Source: Alentia gelatinosa
Taxonomy: Eukaryota; Annelida; Polychaeta; Phyllodocida; Polynoidae
Direction: 5' to 3'
DNA: 64,000 nucleotides
NCBI GenBank assembly: GCA_950022655.1
Contig: OX465582.1
Coordinates: forward strand, 92,890,704 to 92,954,703
Shown here piece after piece: positions 1-10,200 of this stretch; the first letter of the stretch is position 1; each line of letters starts with the position of its first letter. Under the pieces are notes generated by a model. That model saw only the letters and a list, made by a program, of their open reading frames with translations. It did no database searches and was not told the DNA's origin. The translations under genes were made by a program, and so were the position numbers.

Positions 1-796
1 ACGTCTAATCTGCTTTCCTTCTTGTTTCCTTTGCTTTGTATTTGATATCAAGCCCAAATACGAGCGACAAAGTGTGCACTGACCCATGACGACCCCAGCC
101 TTTAGCCGACACGCCCCATGCACTCACGGCTTTCTCATCCATCGGCGAATCTCCCTTATCTCACTCTCCTAGCAGAGGCGGAGAGCTGGCCCCGTACTCT
201 GTGGATATTATCAGGGCGGGGTGTGGCCTCTCATAGTCTCAGATCTAATCACAATAGTAAGGGGGAGGAAGTCGTAGCGGTAGACTGGCTCCAGTCCCTG
301 CATCCTAAAGCTACCCCTCCATTTATGTCAACCCTCCTCGCTGGAATTCCTGGGCCTATCAGGCATTATGGGAAGTCCAAATGTTGCGAAGTAGTTTTAG
401 TTCTTAACCCTTTAAGGGCGGGTTCCTGTGGCAATGATATGTGGTAAAGGGCGGGTACTAGTGCCAATGTATACCACCTGCGGGCGGGAGGTCTCAGGCC
501 TATTACAAGTATTAGTTCTATAGTTCTAGTTTAGGACATGATAAGATATGCAATCATTAATCTTATTATCCATTTCACCCAGAATCATTAGATGGTTGTT
601 GCATCTATATTCTGTGAAATTTCATGACTATATATCCAATATTTCCGATTTTATTCCACAAAAACGAAATTTTGCAAAATAGAGAAAAGTATGCCTTTTG
701 ACACGGTTGTTCCCATTTGGCATAACCCACCATGAATGGGTTAATGATGTCAATGATCAAAGAATTGAGCAAGTCTAGCGTATATAGCGGTTACTG
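1..796. other. No gene seen; AT-rich intergenic DNA
   Basis: No convincing coding region or known element was recognised. A short open frame at 118-447 has no domain or composition that sets it apart from chance. Around 415-495 the motif GGGCGGG recurs about every 40 bp with partial similarity between intervals, suggesting a decayed tandem repeat. Confidence 0.4.
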
Positions 797-1117
797 GAGA
801 ACTCGCCCCGCAACAAAGTCACCCTATGATTTAAATGAGAACTCTTCTTAAAACAAAAAATGTCCAAGATTTAAAAGAGAACCTACCCCAAAACAAAGTT
901 GCAACAGGATTTAAAGAAGAACTCGCCTGGAATCACAGTCACGGCACAATTGAAAGGTGAACTCTCCTCAAGACAAAATCCCCAGGAACTAAAAGACAGC
1001 CCTCCCCAAAATAAAGTTGCCCCAGGGTTTAAATGAAAAATCATCCCAAACAAATGCGCCTCAAATCTTAGCAGAGAGTTCGAACCCATCCTGAAACAAA
1101 GTCCCAACACCATTGAG
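797..1117. repeat. Degenerate ~40-bp tandem repeat
   Basis: Successive units begin GAGAACTC or similar at 797, 837, 877, 917 and 957 and continue more loosely to about 1115. Each unit carries an AACAAAGT core followed by GATTTAAA. The 40-base spacing is exact for the first five units, then drifts. One more recognisable unit occurs at about 1399-1440, beyond an insertion, so the array was probably longer. No coding potential is evident. Confidence 0.7.
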
Positions 1118-1126
1118 AAAAGAAGT

Positions 1127-1370
1127 CGCAATTATCATTTATCATCATTATCATTACTTTATTGTTTTTTCTTACTATTGAACTTGCATATCTGGTTGAA
1201 CTCTTACTACGTTGGTAATGTCATATAACAAATTATTTAATAATGTATGTACATAGGAAGATCTCAAGCTACTTCGATGTATACCTAATGATGTGTCAAT
1301 CCACGAACAGTGGAAGATCTTTCGCAAGAAAGAACTGTTTTTGCTCTAATTTAAAAAAAAAAAGAAAAAA
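1127..1370 (+). mobile_element. Short LINE-tail/SINE-like insertion with poly-A and 9-bp TSD
   Basis: The insert splits the 40-bp tandem array. It ends in an A-rich tail and is flanked by direct repeats AAAAGAAGT at 1118-1126 and 1371-1379. Its 3' part (GTGGAAGATCT followed by GAACTG and the A tail) matches in layout the 3' end of the LINE remnant near 5710-5765, so it is probably a severely 5'-truncated copy of the same kind of LINE, or a SINE sharing its tail. No coding sequence remains. Confidence 0.6.
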
Positions 1371-1468
1371 AAAAGAAGTGACAGCTGAGTCTAAAAGGGA
1401 GCATGCCCTAAAACAAAGTTAACCCATAATTTAAAAGCAAAAAAGGCTCATTTCAGAGAAGACACACT

Positions 1469-1906
1469 CACTGCGCGAAAAACCACCAGTGTAATGCTAT
1501 ATATATATATACTACAGTAGAGTGGTATTTGAAAGTAAAAACTATTAAAAAACCGTTTACAAAACCAAAGACAGCTGGGTTCATTATATGTATTTAATGA
1601 AGAGATAATAAATGGGGGTTTAGAACAATTTATGATAAAAATGATAATATAACATTGACTTATGGCAAATGAAATATGCTAACAGTGGTGTCCCCAAGTG
1701 GCAGAGATCGGAACTATTGGATAGTGGTGTAAATACAACAGAATCAGGCATATATATGACATAAATATGACCGCAACATGGACGCTAATATATAGATGAG
1801 GCGTATGTATGTATACACACGGGGAATAGGACGACCTTGTATACGCAAAAGCATAACTATTTACACCGGGCGCATGCATATATAAAATGGTGGTTTTCGT
1901 ACAGTG
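1469..1906. mobile_element. CACTA-like (CMC) non-autonomous DNA transposon, TSD ACT
   Basis: The left end reads CACTGCGCGAAAAACCACC and the right end is the approximate reverse complement (GGTGGTTTTCGTACAGTG). It is flanked by the 3-bp duplication ACT at 1466-1468 and 1907-1909. CACTR termini with a 3-bp TSD are the signature of CACTA/EnSpm-type elements. The inner sequence near 1670-1860 is homologous to the 3' part of the larger copy at 25054-26109. The element is 438 bp and encodes no transposase, so it would need one in trans. Confidence 0.75.
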
Positions 1907-2114
1907 ACTGTAATTTAGTTTTTGGCAATAGATAAGCACTTGCAAGCCAATGTTAATACCTTCACATAGTGATTGTGTAGCAATGGATCAGATAAAGATA
2001 TTGCACATTATACCCTTGGTTTGCGCTATAAACCTCATACAAGTATATGAATGGACATTGTTTTCAACTATGGCCGCATGCTCATATACTCTGCCTGAGG
2101 GCTAGAGTGGTCAC

Positions 2115-2510
2115 CAGAGGAGGTGTGAAGCGCAGCGCCCCCTATCGTTTTGGCATGGACTCAAATGACAGCTGATGCAGATTCCTATCCAAAAATAGGC
2201 TAACTAGTAACAGCTACTACATACAAACTGTTAGAGCTCTATCAGAAATCTTTTCAGATATTGATAGAGTGACATCTAATGTACTCCAAACCATAATAGA
2301 GCTCAATAGAGCTCCACGTTTTAAGGCTGTTTGGTGTTGTGGAATACAGCCTTATTTCTCATAGGCTAGGGCTTACTAGCAACACACAGTCCATTGTCAA
2401 GAGGTCTTTCCCCAATGCTGGCAGGTTTGAAAGTGGTGCCTTGAACCCTGCCGCGATCGCATATATGAGTTGGGTCGCTATAGGGGGCGCTGCGCTTCAC
2501 ACCTCCTCTG
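2115..2510. mobile_element. MITE with ~30-bp TIRs and 9-bp TSD
   Basis: The ends CAGAGGAGGTGTGAAGCGC (from 2115) and its reverse complement (ending 2510) form long terminal inverted repeats. Flanking direct repeats are AGTGGTCAC (2106-2114) and AGTGGTTAC (2511-2519), 9 bp with one mismatch. A 9-bp TSD fits Mutator-like elements, but an 8-bp hAT-type duplication cannot be excluded given the mismatch. No transposase is encoded in the 396 bp. Confidence 0.7.
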
Positions 2511-2526
2511 AGTGGTTACATAGACT

Positions 2527-2690
2527 TTAAAACTATCCCTTCGCTATCTGCATGCTAACACTGTGACTATAGGAGCAGAGGGCCAGTGTTTCAGAGTCTT
2601 AGAGTCTTAGAGGCATTCCCAGCTGACCATGACCAATCAAGGGACCGAAATACATGTACCTCATTGACTCACTGGTCGGTGGTGACCACA
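2527..2690 (+). repeat. Dispersed repeat family I, partial copy
   Basis: The sequence beginning AAAACTATCCCTTC and containing AGCTGACCATGACCAATCA is also present at 5775-5998 on the same strand and at 49584-49812 on the opposite strand. This copy lacks the right end, where the full copies end in a mirrored CTATCC motif. It directly follows the 9-bp-TSD MITE. Confidence 0.6.
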
Positions 2691-2758
2691 TTTTTCGGGA
2701 AGGGTGTTTTTTCTGTATTTTCCAGGTTCAATCCGAATTCCCCACTAAATCCTTGAGG

Positions 2759-2840
2759 CTAAAGCCGGAGACACACCAAGCGAGTCAAGGTGGCGATCTC
2801 TGGAATCGCCGATACAAAATAGTATGTATCTGAGATATTC
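2759..2840. mobile_element. Left end of a 'CACACCAAGCGAG' MITE (family B), truncated
   Basis: TAAAGCCGGAGACACACC and the following bases match the left ends of the clustered elements at 7097-8399. The matching right end is absent, so this is a truncated copy. Confidence 0.6.
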
Positions 2841-2917
2841 AGATCAGTGCCGAATGGTCGGCCTATTGAAAATGGTCTTATTTGGCTGTACTAATGCCAC
2901 CGAATGGAAATCCAAAG

Positions 2918-3193
2918 TAAGGCCCGGCGTCCACCTACTACGATATGGCACCGATATGGTCTACGATGCACCTCCCGATAGAAAATCAAAATCGCGTCGG
3001 AAGGTCTCCTAATATCGGGGCAGTTGACCACGTTTCTTCGATTAGGCACCGAAAAAAAGCCCTTACGATGCATGGTGGACTGGCATGTCTACGATTTTGT
3101 ACCTTCCCGATATGTCTCCGATATTTGCTTTTTTGTATCGGTCCCATATCGGTAGGTCTAAATTTCTATCGTAGTAGGTGGACGCCAGGCCTA
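2918..3193. mobile_element. MITE family A, copy 1
   Basis: The ends are AAGGCCCGGCGTCCACC and its mirror GGTGGACGCCAGGCCTA, bounded by TA on both sides. About 25 bp of terminal inverted repeat continues into CTACTACGAT. Other copies lie at 37212-37496, 39294-39580 and 43902-44187. TA flanks suggest a Tc1/mariner-type or TA-targeting origin. No protein is encoded. Confidence 0.8.
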
Positions 3194-3294
3194 ATGCTCA
3201 AAAAATTATTTGGCATAGATTAGGCAATTGGGGCACTAGCCACCGACTTTAAAGGTAGAATAATTTGTGCCATTTTCGTTGGACAATGGAAAAT

Positions 3295-3513
3295 GGCTCG
3301 TTGAATAATCTAGGGTCATAAATGTAGACCCTTTTCTGTATGCCATAGACATCCAGGGACGATGTGGGTCAACTTTATTGAACACTTTTGGACGACCTTG
3401 TGAACGGCTGATACTGTCTTTACAAACGAACTTGAATATCATTAAACAATAACCCTTGTGAAAGGTACAGTAAAGTGTCTTCATGTAAGATCCTAGATTA
3501 TTAAACGGGCCCC
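3295..3513. mobile_element. MITE family L, copy 1
   Basis: Terminal inverted repeats GGCTCGTTGAATAATCTAGG (left) and CCTAGATTATTAAACGGGCC (right) bound 219 bp. A second copy with the same ends lies at 15605-15857. No open frame of note is present. Confidence 0.65.
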
Positions 3514-4944
3514 TGCTCCTTGTTCCTGGCATGCACATTCCGGGGCTTTGAGACGCTGGTGGGCTGTCACATCTGTCACGTCTGTCACGTTGAATTCACG
3601 TCTGTGACAGACACACTGTCTGAGGCTACATTCCCTCTTGACCTGGCTGTCAGGAGTGACATTGCAGATACAGACAGTTTCCCTGCAGGCTCTTTCTAAT
3701 CTAACCTTATTTTCTATTGGGTATCATTCTTAATTCTGATACCTTAAACTAGACAGAAATTTCAAACTAACAAACAGAAAAACAGAGTTCATGGACATTA
3801 TCTGATGTAGTGTTTGTCCGTAAACTTTTCTACGTTTTCTTTTCAATATTTGAGCCTTCTTTAGCTTCAGTATTATTCCAGAGATTGTCTTATTGGCTTT
3901 CGTAGTTTACATGTGACTATCATTCGTATATGCCGTATATGGTTCATATAAACAGTGAAGATCTCTATATTGCTCAATATTGCTCAATATTTCAGTACAA
4001 ATAGAAAGTCAAGCGGAGTTTTAAATATTATGATTTTGTTTATTACCATTGTGTGTTATTAACCCTTTAACCGACATTTCATCTGGGATACAATAGAACC
4101 CCGCCTAACGGACACCCCGCGTAAGCAGACACCCCACGTAAACGGACATCATTGCTCGGGGTTTCACTGTATGTAATTACTATACCCATGCCATATTTAC
4201 TGTAAATACGCACTGTTTCACCACTTAAAAAATGCTGTACGGAACAGTGTTCCATACGGGAAAATACAGAACACCTGTCCATACACATTGACTAAAATAT
4301 TAGTTTTTGGGCCAAAATGAATTACCGATTTTTCTTGATTTGGGGCATATAGTAAAAATATAACGTCCAACCACTGGAACGTTCTCCCGACACAATACAG
4401 ATTAATCCCCACCTACCCCCAGTTCAAGTATAAAGAAAAGACTTTTTTATCAAATAGCCGTCAAAACTATTAATAACCAAGGAACTATCAAAACTTTGAA
4501 GCCTGAATTAGTGGTCAGGGAGTCCTGGATTATATTCAATATCTAAACTGATTTTTCAAACATGCATTGTTGTTACTTGTTGCTTTAATTGTTAAACTCC
4601 TGTAGTACCTATACTCATGTAATTGCTTAGCTTATAGGGTAAATGAATCTCGATGTACTCATAGAAAACATGCAGTTGTAAACAACTACCCAAATGTCAG
4701 GTAATTATCACTATGTTATGAATACAGGACATAGCTTATTACAGAGATTTCCTCAATGTATATATCATCTGTTAAGTTAGGACTGTTAGTTAGCTAGCCG
4801 AATGTCAAGCCACTACATGTACCGTTTTCAAACCAAGTACGATATGCTGGACCAAATTGAAAACAGGCAGATTGCCTTATTTTGTTCAGGTTAAATAAAC
4901 TGATATAAAAAAAACAACCCATGCTTGGACTAGTCTCAATACTC
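3514..4944. other. No gene; small tandem triplication near 4100-4150
   Basis: Nothing recognisable as a gene. At about 4103-4150 a 17-bp motif of the form CGGACACCCCGCGTAA occurs three times in tandem with point differences. A second small duplication (TTGCTCAATA) occurs near 3970-3990. Confidence 0.4.
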
Positions 4945-5013
4945 GATGATAATTTACGGTTCATATGGAATTGGCGTAAACGCCTCGTTCCGTATGAACT
5001 GTAAATTATCATC
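4945..5013. repeat. Long hairpin with GC-capped tip
   Basis: Arms GATGATAATTTACGGTTCAT (left) and its near-perfect reverse complement ending ATCATC (right) pair over about 26 bp. The tip itself forms a GC mini-hairpin, GGCG-TAAA-CGCC. A second small palindrome (AACGTT...AACGTT) follows at 5043-5063. It could extrude as a cruciform or fold as RNA. Similar GC-tipped hairpins occur near 19716, 62021 and 63047. Confidence 0.65.
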
Positions 5014-5280
5014 TCGTTTTGTTGTGTGTACAGTATGGTCAGAACGTTATATATAATAACGTTACTACAGGTGCATGAACTTGCTATATTTTTGTATTTC
5101 TTGATTTAATAAAAAAACATAAATAGTTTTTATCAACGGTAAGAATTTTTCAAAGATTCAAAGATTGACCCCAATGACCTGCAGAAGTCACCGACTGCCG
5201 GGGCTTTGGTATTTCTGGAGGGGCCGATCCTGTTTGGTGTCGCGGGCCGAGCTACATGGACGCATTCTACCACTAGCAGC

Positions 5281-5770
5281 TCAGCCTTGGTGGGGTATGA
5301 GGATGAGTTTAGAGAGGTCCATATAGACTTTCAGCTTACTGCATACAAACTCATATAGACTCAACACAACGGACAACCCGCCGCAAAACAAAATAAAATT
5401 CAAACAGGAGCCAATTAGAACCACATTGTACACCAAAAGCCCAATTATTCGCGGTGAAAACCTATGGAACTCTCTAGATGCTGAAACACAGTTTTTAGAA
5501 ACGACAACAGAGTTAAAAATAATAATAAAGGAAAGATACACTATCTATGAACATAAATGATAACATGCCAGTGACTATAACCCACATCCACACTTCACCA
5601 TCATCCAACCATCCTATATGCACTATATATACTATGTAAATGTACTTCATATGTGCCTGTTACCGCAACTGTTTTGTTGATCTGGATGTACCGTGAAACA
5701 ACTCTAGACCAGTGGAAGATCTGCCTGTGCAGAACTGGCGTTTATTACTGAAATAAAAAAACAACAACAA
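5281..5770 (+). pseudogene. LINE ORF2 C-terminus and 3' tail, remnant
   Basis: In one frame, roughly 5353-5561 reads through to a stop and includes RGENLWNSLDAETQF, matching the conserved C-terminal patch (xxGxxLWNxL) of LINE reverse-transcriptase ORFs, as in LINE C near 34170. A 3' UTR follows, containing GTGGAAGATCT and an A-rich tail ending near 5776. Upstream the frame is broken. This is a 5'-truncated, decayed non-LTR element of the CR1/L2-like type. Confidence 0.65.
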
Positions 5771-5774
5771 AAAA

Positions 5775-5998
5775 ACAACTATCCCTTCACTATCTGTGTG
5801 ATAGCCACTGTGATATTGAGAACAGAGCAGGGAGCCAGTGTCACAGTATCTTAGAGGTGTGCCCAGCTGACCATGACCAATCACTCAAGACCAAAATACC
5901 TGAAAACCCACTGGTATTGATGTGTTTGGATCCTAGACTCAGGCTGTTAGAGAAATGGCAAGTTGACTGGGTGCAAGTGGGTTACAGGAAACTATCCA
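5775..5998 (+). repeat. Dispersed repeat family I, complete copy
   Basis: It starts ACAACTATCCCTTCAC and ends GGAAACTATCC, with a short shared CTATCC-type end on both sides. The same sequence occurs inverted at 49584-49812 and partly at 2527-2690 and about 50358-50400. It abuts the poly-A tail of the LINE remnant. It is probably a non-autonomous DNA element; no coding region is present. Confidence 0.65.
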
Positions 5999-6429
5999 TA
6001 GGCTGTGCTTGACTCAAACCTTTTAATTGCATGCTCATTCATCAATGATGAACACACTATTTACTCCTAGTTTACATTTTGTGTCAGCAGCAATAAGGTC
6101 TGTCGGTGGTTCGTGCCTGTATACCGGGGATGGCCAATGGGAATAGGCTATTAGGAGATAACAAAAGATCCACACCGTTTTCGTCGGCCAATGGAAACGG
6201 GCCTATACTGTTTAGTCCAGCCTTGTGCCTATGTGATAAAACACTATCACACCTACAGAGTGCGAACTGCGGATGTGATCATAAGGCTGCAATTCTTGTT
6301 TCTTTTCACTAAAATATGACAATTGGGTCTATACTTGTCTCCACTACTTACCTACTATGGAGTTTCTTGTTGTTATCACTGGCCAATGTGTTATGTCCTC
6401 CTTTGTTTCTTATTGTCTATGAAAAATCG

Positions 6430-6665
6430 TATTACTCCCGGATGTGGGAGGGAGGGGTGGTTGTTTTTCTGCGAGCACCTAAAGCCTAAAATATGCATAT
6501 GAACTCCTGTGTTGTTCCCTTATATTTTACTATCCATACCTGTATATGGCTTTAATCTCCTCGATGTTACTGGAGGGCCCAGGTGGCAGAACGGCCTTGG
6601 CCGAACTTGGAGACTAATGTATGGTCATACCCTGAATAAAAGCATTAAAAAAACAAAAACAAAAA
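6430..6665 (+). mobile_element. LINE/SINE 3' tail fragment
   Basis: The segment ends in a polyadenylation-like CCTGAATAAAAG followed by an A-rich tract at about 6640-6668, typical of a retroposed 3' end. No ORF remains that can be tied to RT. A neighbouring patch around 6125-6215 contains GGCCAATGGGAATAGG and GGCCAATGGAAACGGG, related to the ends of the element at 44584-44894. Confidence 0.45.
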
Positions 6666-7096
6666 ATACTAATAAGTCTCGTACACTCAATCCTCTATTG
6701 CTAAATAATACGTTGCTCTGTAGGTGCTTCGCCAAATCTGCCGCGTATCTATGAGGCCAGTTTCAGCTTGGGCCGAGAGGGGAATATAGGTCTGCTCTTT
6801 TATCTCCTATGAGACATGGGAAGCCTAATGCCGTAATCATACCTCTAATCATATAATAGACAAGGATACCCGACAGACGGACCTTTGTACCGGGGGCAAA
6901 TTGTCGGTGCCCATTCCGTCAGCAGGTGAAGAGGTCCCTCTATCAGGTTAAGAGACACAAAGGCTGGGTCTAGTTAGCAGTAACAGGAGAGTTGAGGCAG
7001 TGTCCTATGTGAATATTGCAATCATCGACCGGACTATTCATACTTGTTAGACCTCGGCTCATGAGAGTTGGACACTATATGGCCGACCGATCTCTA

Positions 7097-7313
7097 ATGC
7101 TGGAGACACACCAAGCGAGAAACACCGCGATTTTCGTAATCGCCAGCACAAAATGGCATGTCTGTGAGCTTTTATTTCATATTTCACCGGATTATTGCTT
7201 CTGAAATGCTAAATGAACGGTTGGGGACTATGAAATAATATCGCACATTCGCGCCAATTTATGTTGGATATTTTGGAGATCGCTGCCGTTACTCGCTTGG
7301 TGTGTCCCCAGCA
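7097..7313. mobile_element. MITE family B, copy 1
   Basis: The left end TGCTGGAGACACACCAAGCG and the right end ACTCGCTTGGTGTGTCCCCA form about 25-bp inverted termini around 217 bp. TA-type flanks are visible. The next family copy starts within a few bases, so the elements sit head to tail. Confidence 0.7.
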
Positions 7314-7315
7314 TA

Positions 7316-7541
7316 AAGCCGGGGACAAACCAAGCGAGTAGCACAGCGATTTCCGGAATCGCCAACACAAAATGGCCTATAAATGAGCAATTATGTCATA
7401 TTTCATCTGATAATTGGTTGTGATAAGCTAAACTATCCGTGAGAGATATCCCTATGAAATCATAACTCAGATAAATGCTATTTTCTATAGGCGATTCTAA
7501 AGATCGCCGCCTTGACTCGCTTGGTGTGTCCACGGGGGTAT
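7316..7541. mobile_element. MITE family B, copy 2
   Basis: Ends AGCCGGGGACAAACCAAGCG and CTCGCTTGGTGTGTCCACGG, with an internal GGAATCGCCAACACAAAATGG block shared with copy 1 and the copy at 8134. It adjoins copy 1 directly. Confidence 0.7.
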
Positions 7542-8399
7542 AATGCCGAAGACACACCAAGCGGGAAACGTTGGCGATAATTTTACTTGCCAACGAAGTC
7601 TTGGCGATTATAACATTTTTCGCTTGGTGTGTTCTCTACTCGCTGGGATATGAGAGCGACTTTGATGTAGGCAAGTTAAAAAATCGCCAGCATATCCCAT
7701 GAACGATAATATCAAACATGTTTGATATTCTCGCCAAGAGAACGCCAAATTCTTCCACATAATCGCCAACATGAAATCGCTATAGTACTGCAAAAAAAAG
7801 GGACACATTGAGTTTTCTGTCATTGTCAGCGATATGTGAGCGAGTCCAACTAGTATGAAAAAGTGAACTAATCGATTGAGTTTTATAGTCCCATGATCAC
7901 CTTACAATTCACAAACTTACAGTGGCTTACTTGCCAATGTAGTGATCGCCAAATATCAAAAATCGCTATAATACTATGCAAGTTTTGCAATAATCGCTCA
8001 GAGGAGTTTCTCGCTGCCGTTTTCTCGTTGCCTTCACTCGCCTAGTGTGACCGAAGATCCTCGGCGAGTGACCAAAACCCCCTCCCACCTTGTAGGTGAG
8101 AAACGTTGAGCGAATCCATTTCTCGCTGGTTCATAAAGCCGGAGACACACCAAGCGAGAAAGGCAGCGACTTCTAGAATCGCCAACACAGAATGGCGTGT
8201 ATGTGAGCTATTGTTTCATATTTTACTTGATTATTGCTTCTGATACGCTAAATTTTTAGTGGGGGATATTACTATGAAAAAATATCTCAGATATATGCTA
8301 TCTTATATTGGCGATTCCAGAGATCACCGCCTTGACTCGCTCGGTGTGTCTCCGGCATAATCGCCGAGTGTTCCGCTCGCTTGGTGTGTCCACGGCATA
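7542..8399. mobile_element. Nested MITE family B copies
   Basis: A left end at about 7543 (GCCGAAGACACACCAAGCG) pairs best with the far right end TCGCTTGGTGTGTCCACGGC at 8376-8397. A complete family copy (8134-8358) is inserted between them. Additional partial ends near 7620-7640 and 8030 suggest more than two rounds of insertion and decay. No gene is present. Confidence 0.6.
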
Positions 8400-8589
8400 A
8401 GCTCGTTCTCTTAATGTTTTAAATGGCAGCACTCTCTGGCAAATTCATTGCCGATGAATTATTCCAACACGGTGCAATTAGCAGAAACTGATTAATAGTA
8501 AGCAGTGTTAGTGTTTATTGCATGATGGGCAGGTCGTGTAGCTGCAGAGTGAGTAGTCAACCTGAGCAGGGTGCGATAAACACAATAAA

Positions 8590-8770
8590 GCCTATAAAGG
8601 GAGCGTCCACCAACCAAAACAAGGCTACAACAATGGGTTCCCGACAAGGTCCACGAATGGCCTACAATTGGAGGCCTTGTCATGGTTGGTGGACCCCAGT
8701 TCCCGACAAGAGTCTACAACAAGGCCACAACAAAGCTACGGTTGTAAGCTTGTCGGGAGCCTTCAGACAA
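8590..8770. repeat. Small nested fold-back repeat
   Basis: GTCCACCAACCAAAACAAGG (8606-8625) is mirrored by CCTTGTCATGGTTGGTGGAC (8672-8691). A second inverted set, TCCCGACAAG (about 8639 and 8701) against CTTGTCGGGA (about 8749), overlaps it. The locus can fold on itself at two levels. It lies just downstream of the antisense LINE tail. Confidence 0.5.
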
Positions 8771-8784
8771 GGCTTTTTCTTCTT

Positions 8785-10200
8785 TTTTTTTTATTCAGAA
8801 TTTTTTTTTTTTAGGCAAACATTATTCCCACACTAATAGCGATCTTCCAAAATGAATTCACATATAACATGTAACAGGATTACAAGACAAATACATTCAG
8901 ACATACAATTACAAATACAAATATTTACAAAGAGTATTGCCTTGGTCATTTTACCATCACATATCCACTTGTCTTTACAATCTATTGATTATGTCATTGG
9001 ATCATAAGGTGTTCCCGGTCCAGGAAGGTATGCAATTTCTCCTTTATTTTCATTTAAACTCTCCCCTGATCGGAGTGCTTATACATATCTAGGCAATTTG
9101 TCCTAGTAGTGCTTCCCTTTGCAAATAGAGGATTGTTTGAACATTTCAATTCTTTCTCTTGGGATCTTTGGATTTATCTTAGTGTCTTTTCTAGTACTTT
9201 TATTTCCATTGACAACGATATGAGAATCGTCTTCCGCCCACCATTAAATAAGCTTTTGAAAGACATTTATTTATCCTGGTTAATGCTCAGCCCCGAGGGA
9301 CTGGTCTTAACGCATAACCATCTCCTTGTTTGTTACATTTCATCTTTTCTTTTGGCGCTACCACACAACATAGATACAGTCAGTAAATAACATATAGAGC
9401 AAACTTGTAAATGATCCGTTATTACACAGAAAAACGTGATGCAATAGTGTTATGATATAGAGGAGACCTGGTATGGCTGGCCAACATCAAAGATATTCAG
9501 TGTTCATAATTGAAGTTATGGAATGCATGTCATTAGAAAGTCTTTTGGGTCCTTTTGAAGTCCGTATAAGTGTCTATGTTTCTTATAATAGCAGGTAAAT
9601 GATTCCAAAGTGTAGCACTGTGATGATAAATACTTTTTTTATACATCTCCTTATGATTTTTTTCGGTAATAAAAGTCGGTGCAGTTGTGCTATTGTGTTA
9701 AATTTGATAATTGATGTATAGTTAACAATATATGGAATTTTCTCCTGTTATACAAGTAAGGGAATTGAGTAGTTCTATGTTACAATTCAACATGTGTTCT
9801 CGGGTGTCTTTTACTGATCAATTCTTAACGCATTATTTTGGAGAATTTGTATTCTTTCTAGGTCAAAATTACTTATTGTATCATAAAAATATCTTCATAA
9901 TCCATTGTAGGTAGAATCATGGTGTTGTATATCAGAACAAATGCATCTCTTGTTAGATAAGGTCGTATTTTTGCAAGGAGGAACAATTTACAAGTGCGAG
10001 GCCTGTCTGACTATTTTATTTATATGTGCTTTATAATTAAGGTTTTAGTATCCAATGTTACACCAATGTGTAATACTAGTGCACTTTTTGCAGCAGATCT
10101 TGATTTAGATAAAGTCTTATGTTTTCATTTCTGAGTTTTCTTGGAATGTTAGTTGATGAAAAAAAACTAACTTAGATTTTTGGCGTTTATAGTTATTTTT
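8785..10200 (-). pseudogene. Decayed LINE (RT C-terminal region and 3' UTR), 'LINE E'
   Basis: On the minus strand, about 10070-9850 reads in pieces as HIGVTLDT and LAKIRPYLTRDAF...YNTMILP, matching the thumb/C-terminal region of LINE RTs. About 9650-9540 reads KSIYHHSATLWNHLP, the usual C-terminal patch, followed by a stop. A long 3' UTR runs to the T-rich tract at 8780-8815 (the poly-A tail in antisense). Several stops and frame changes show it is dead. Upstream RT motifs are missing. Confidence 0.6.
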
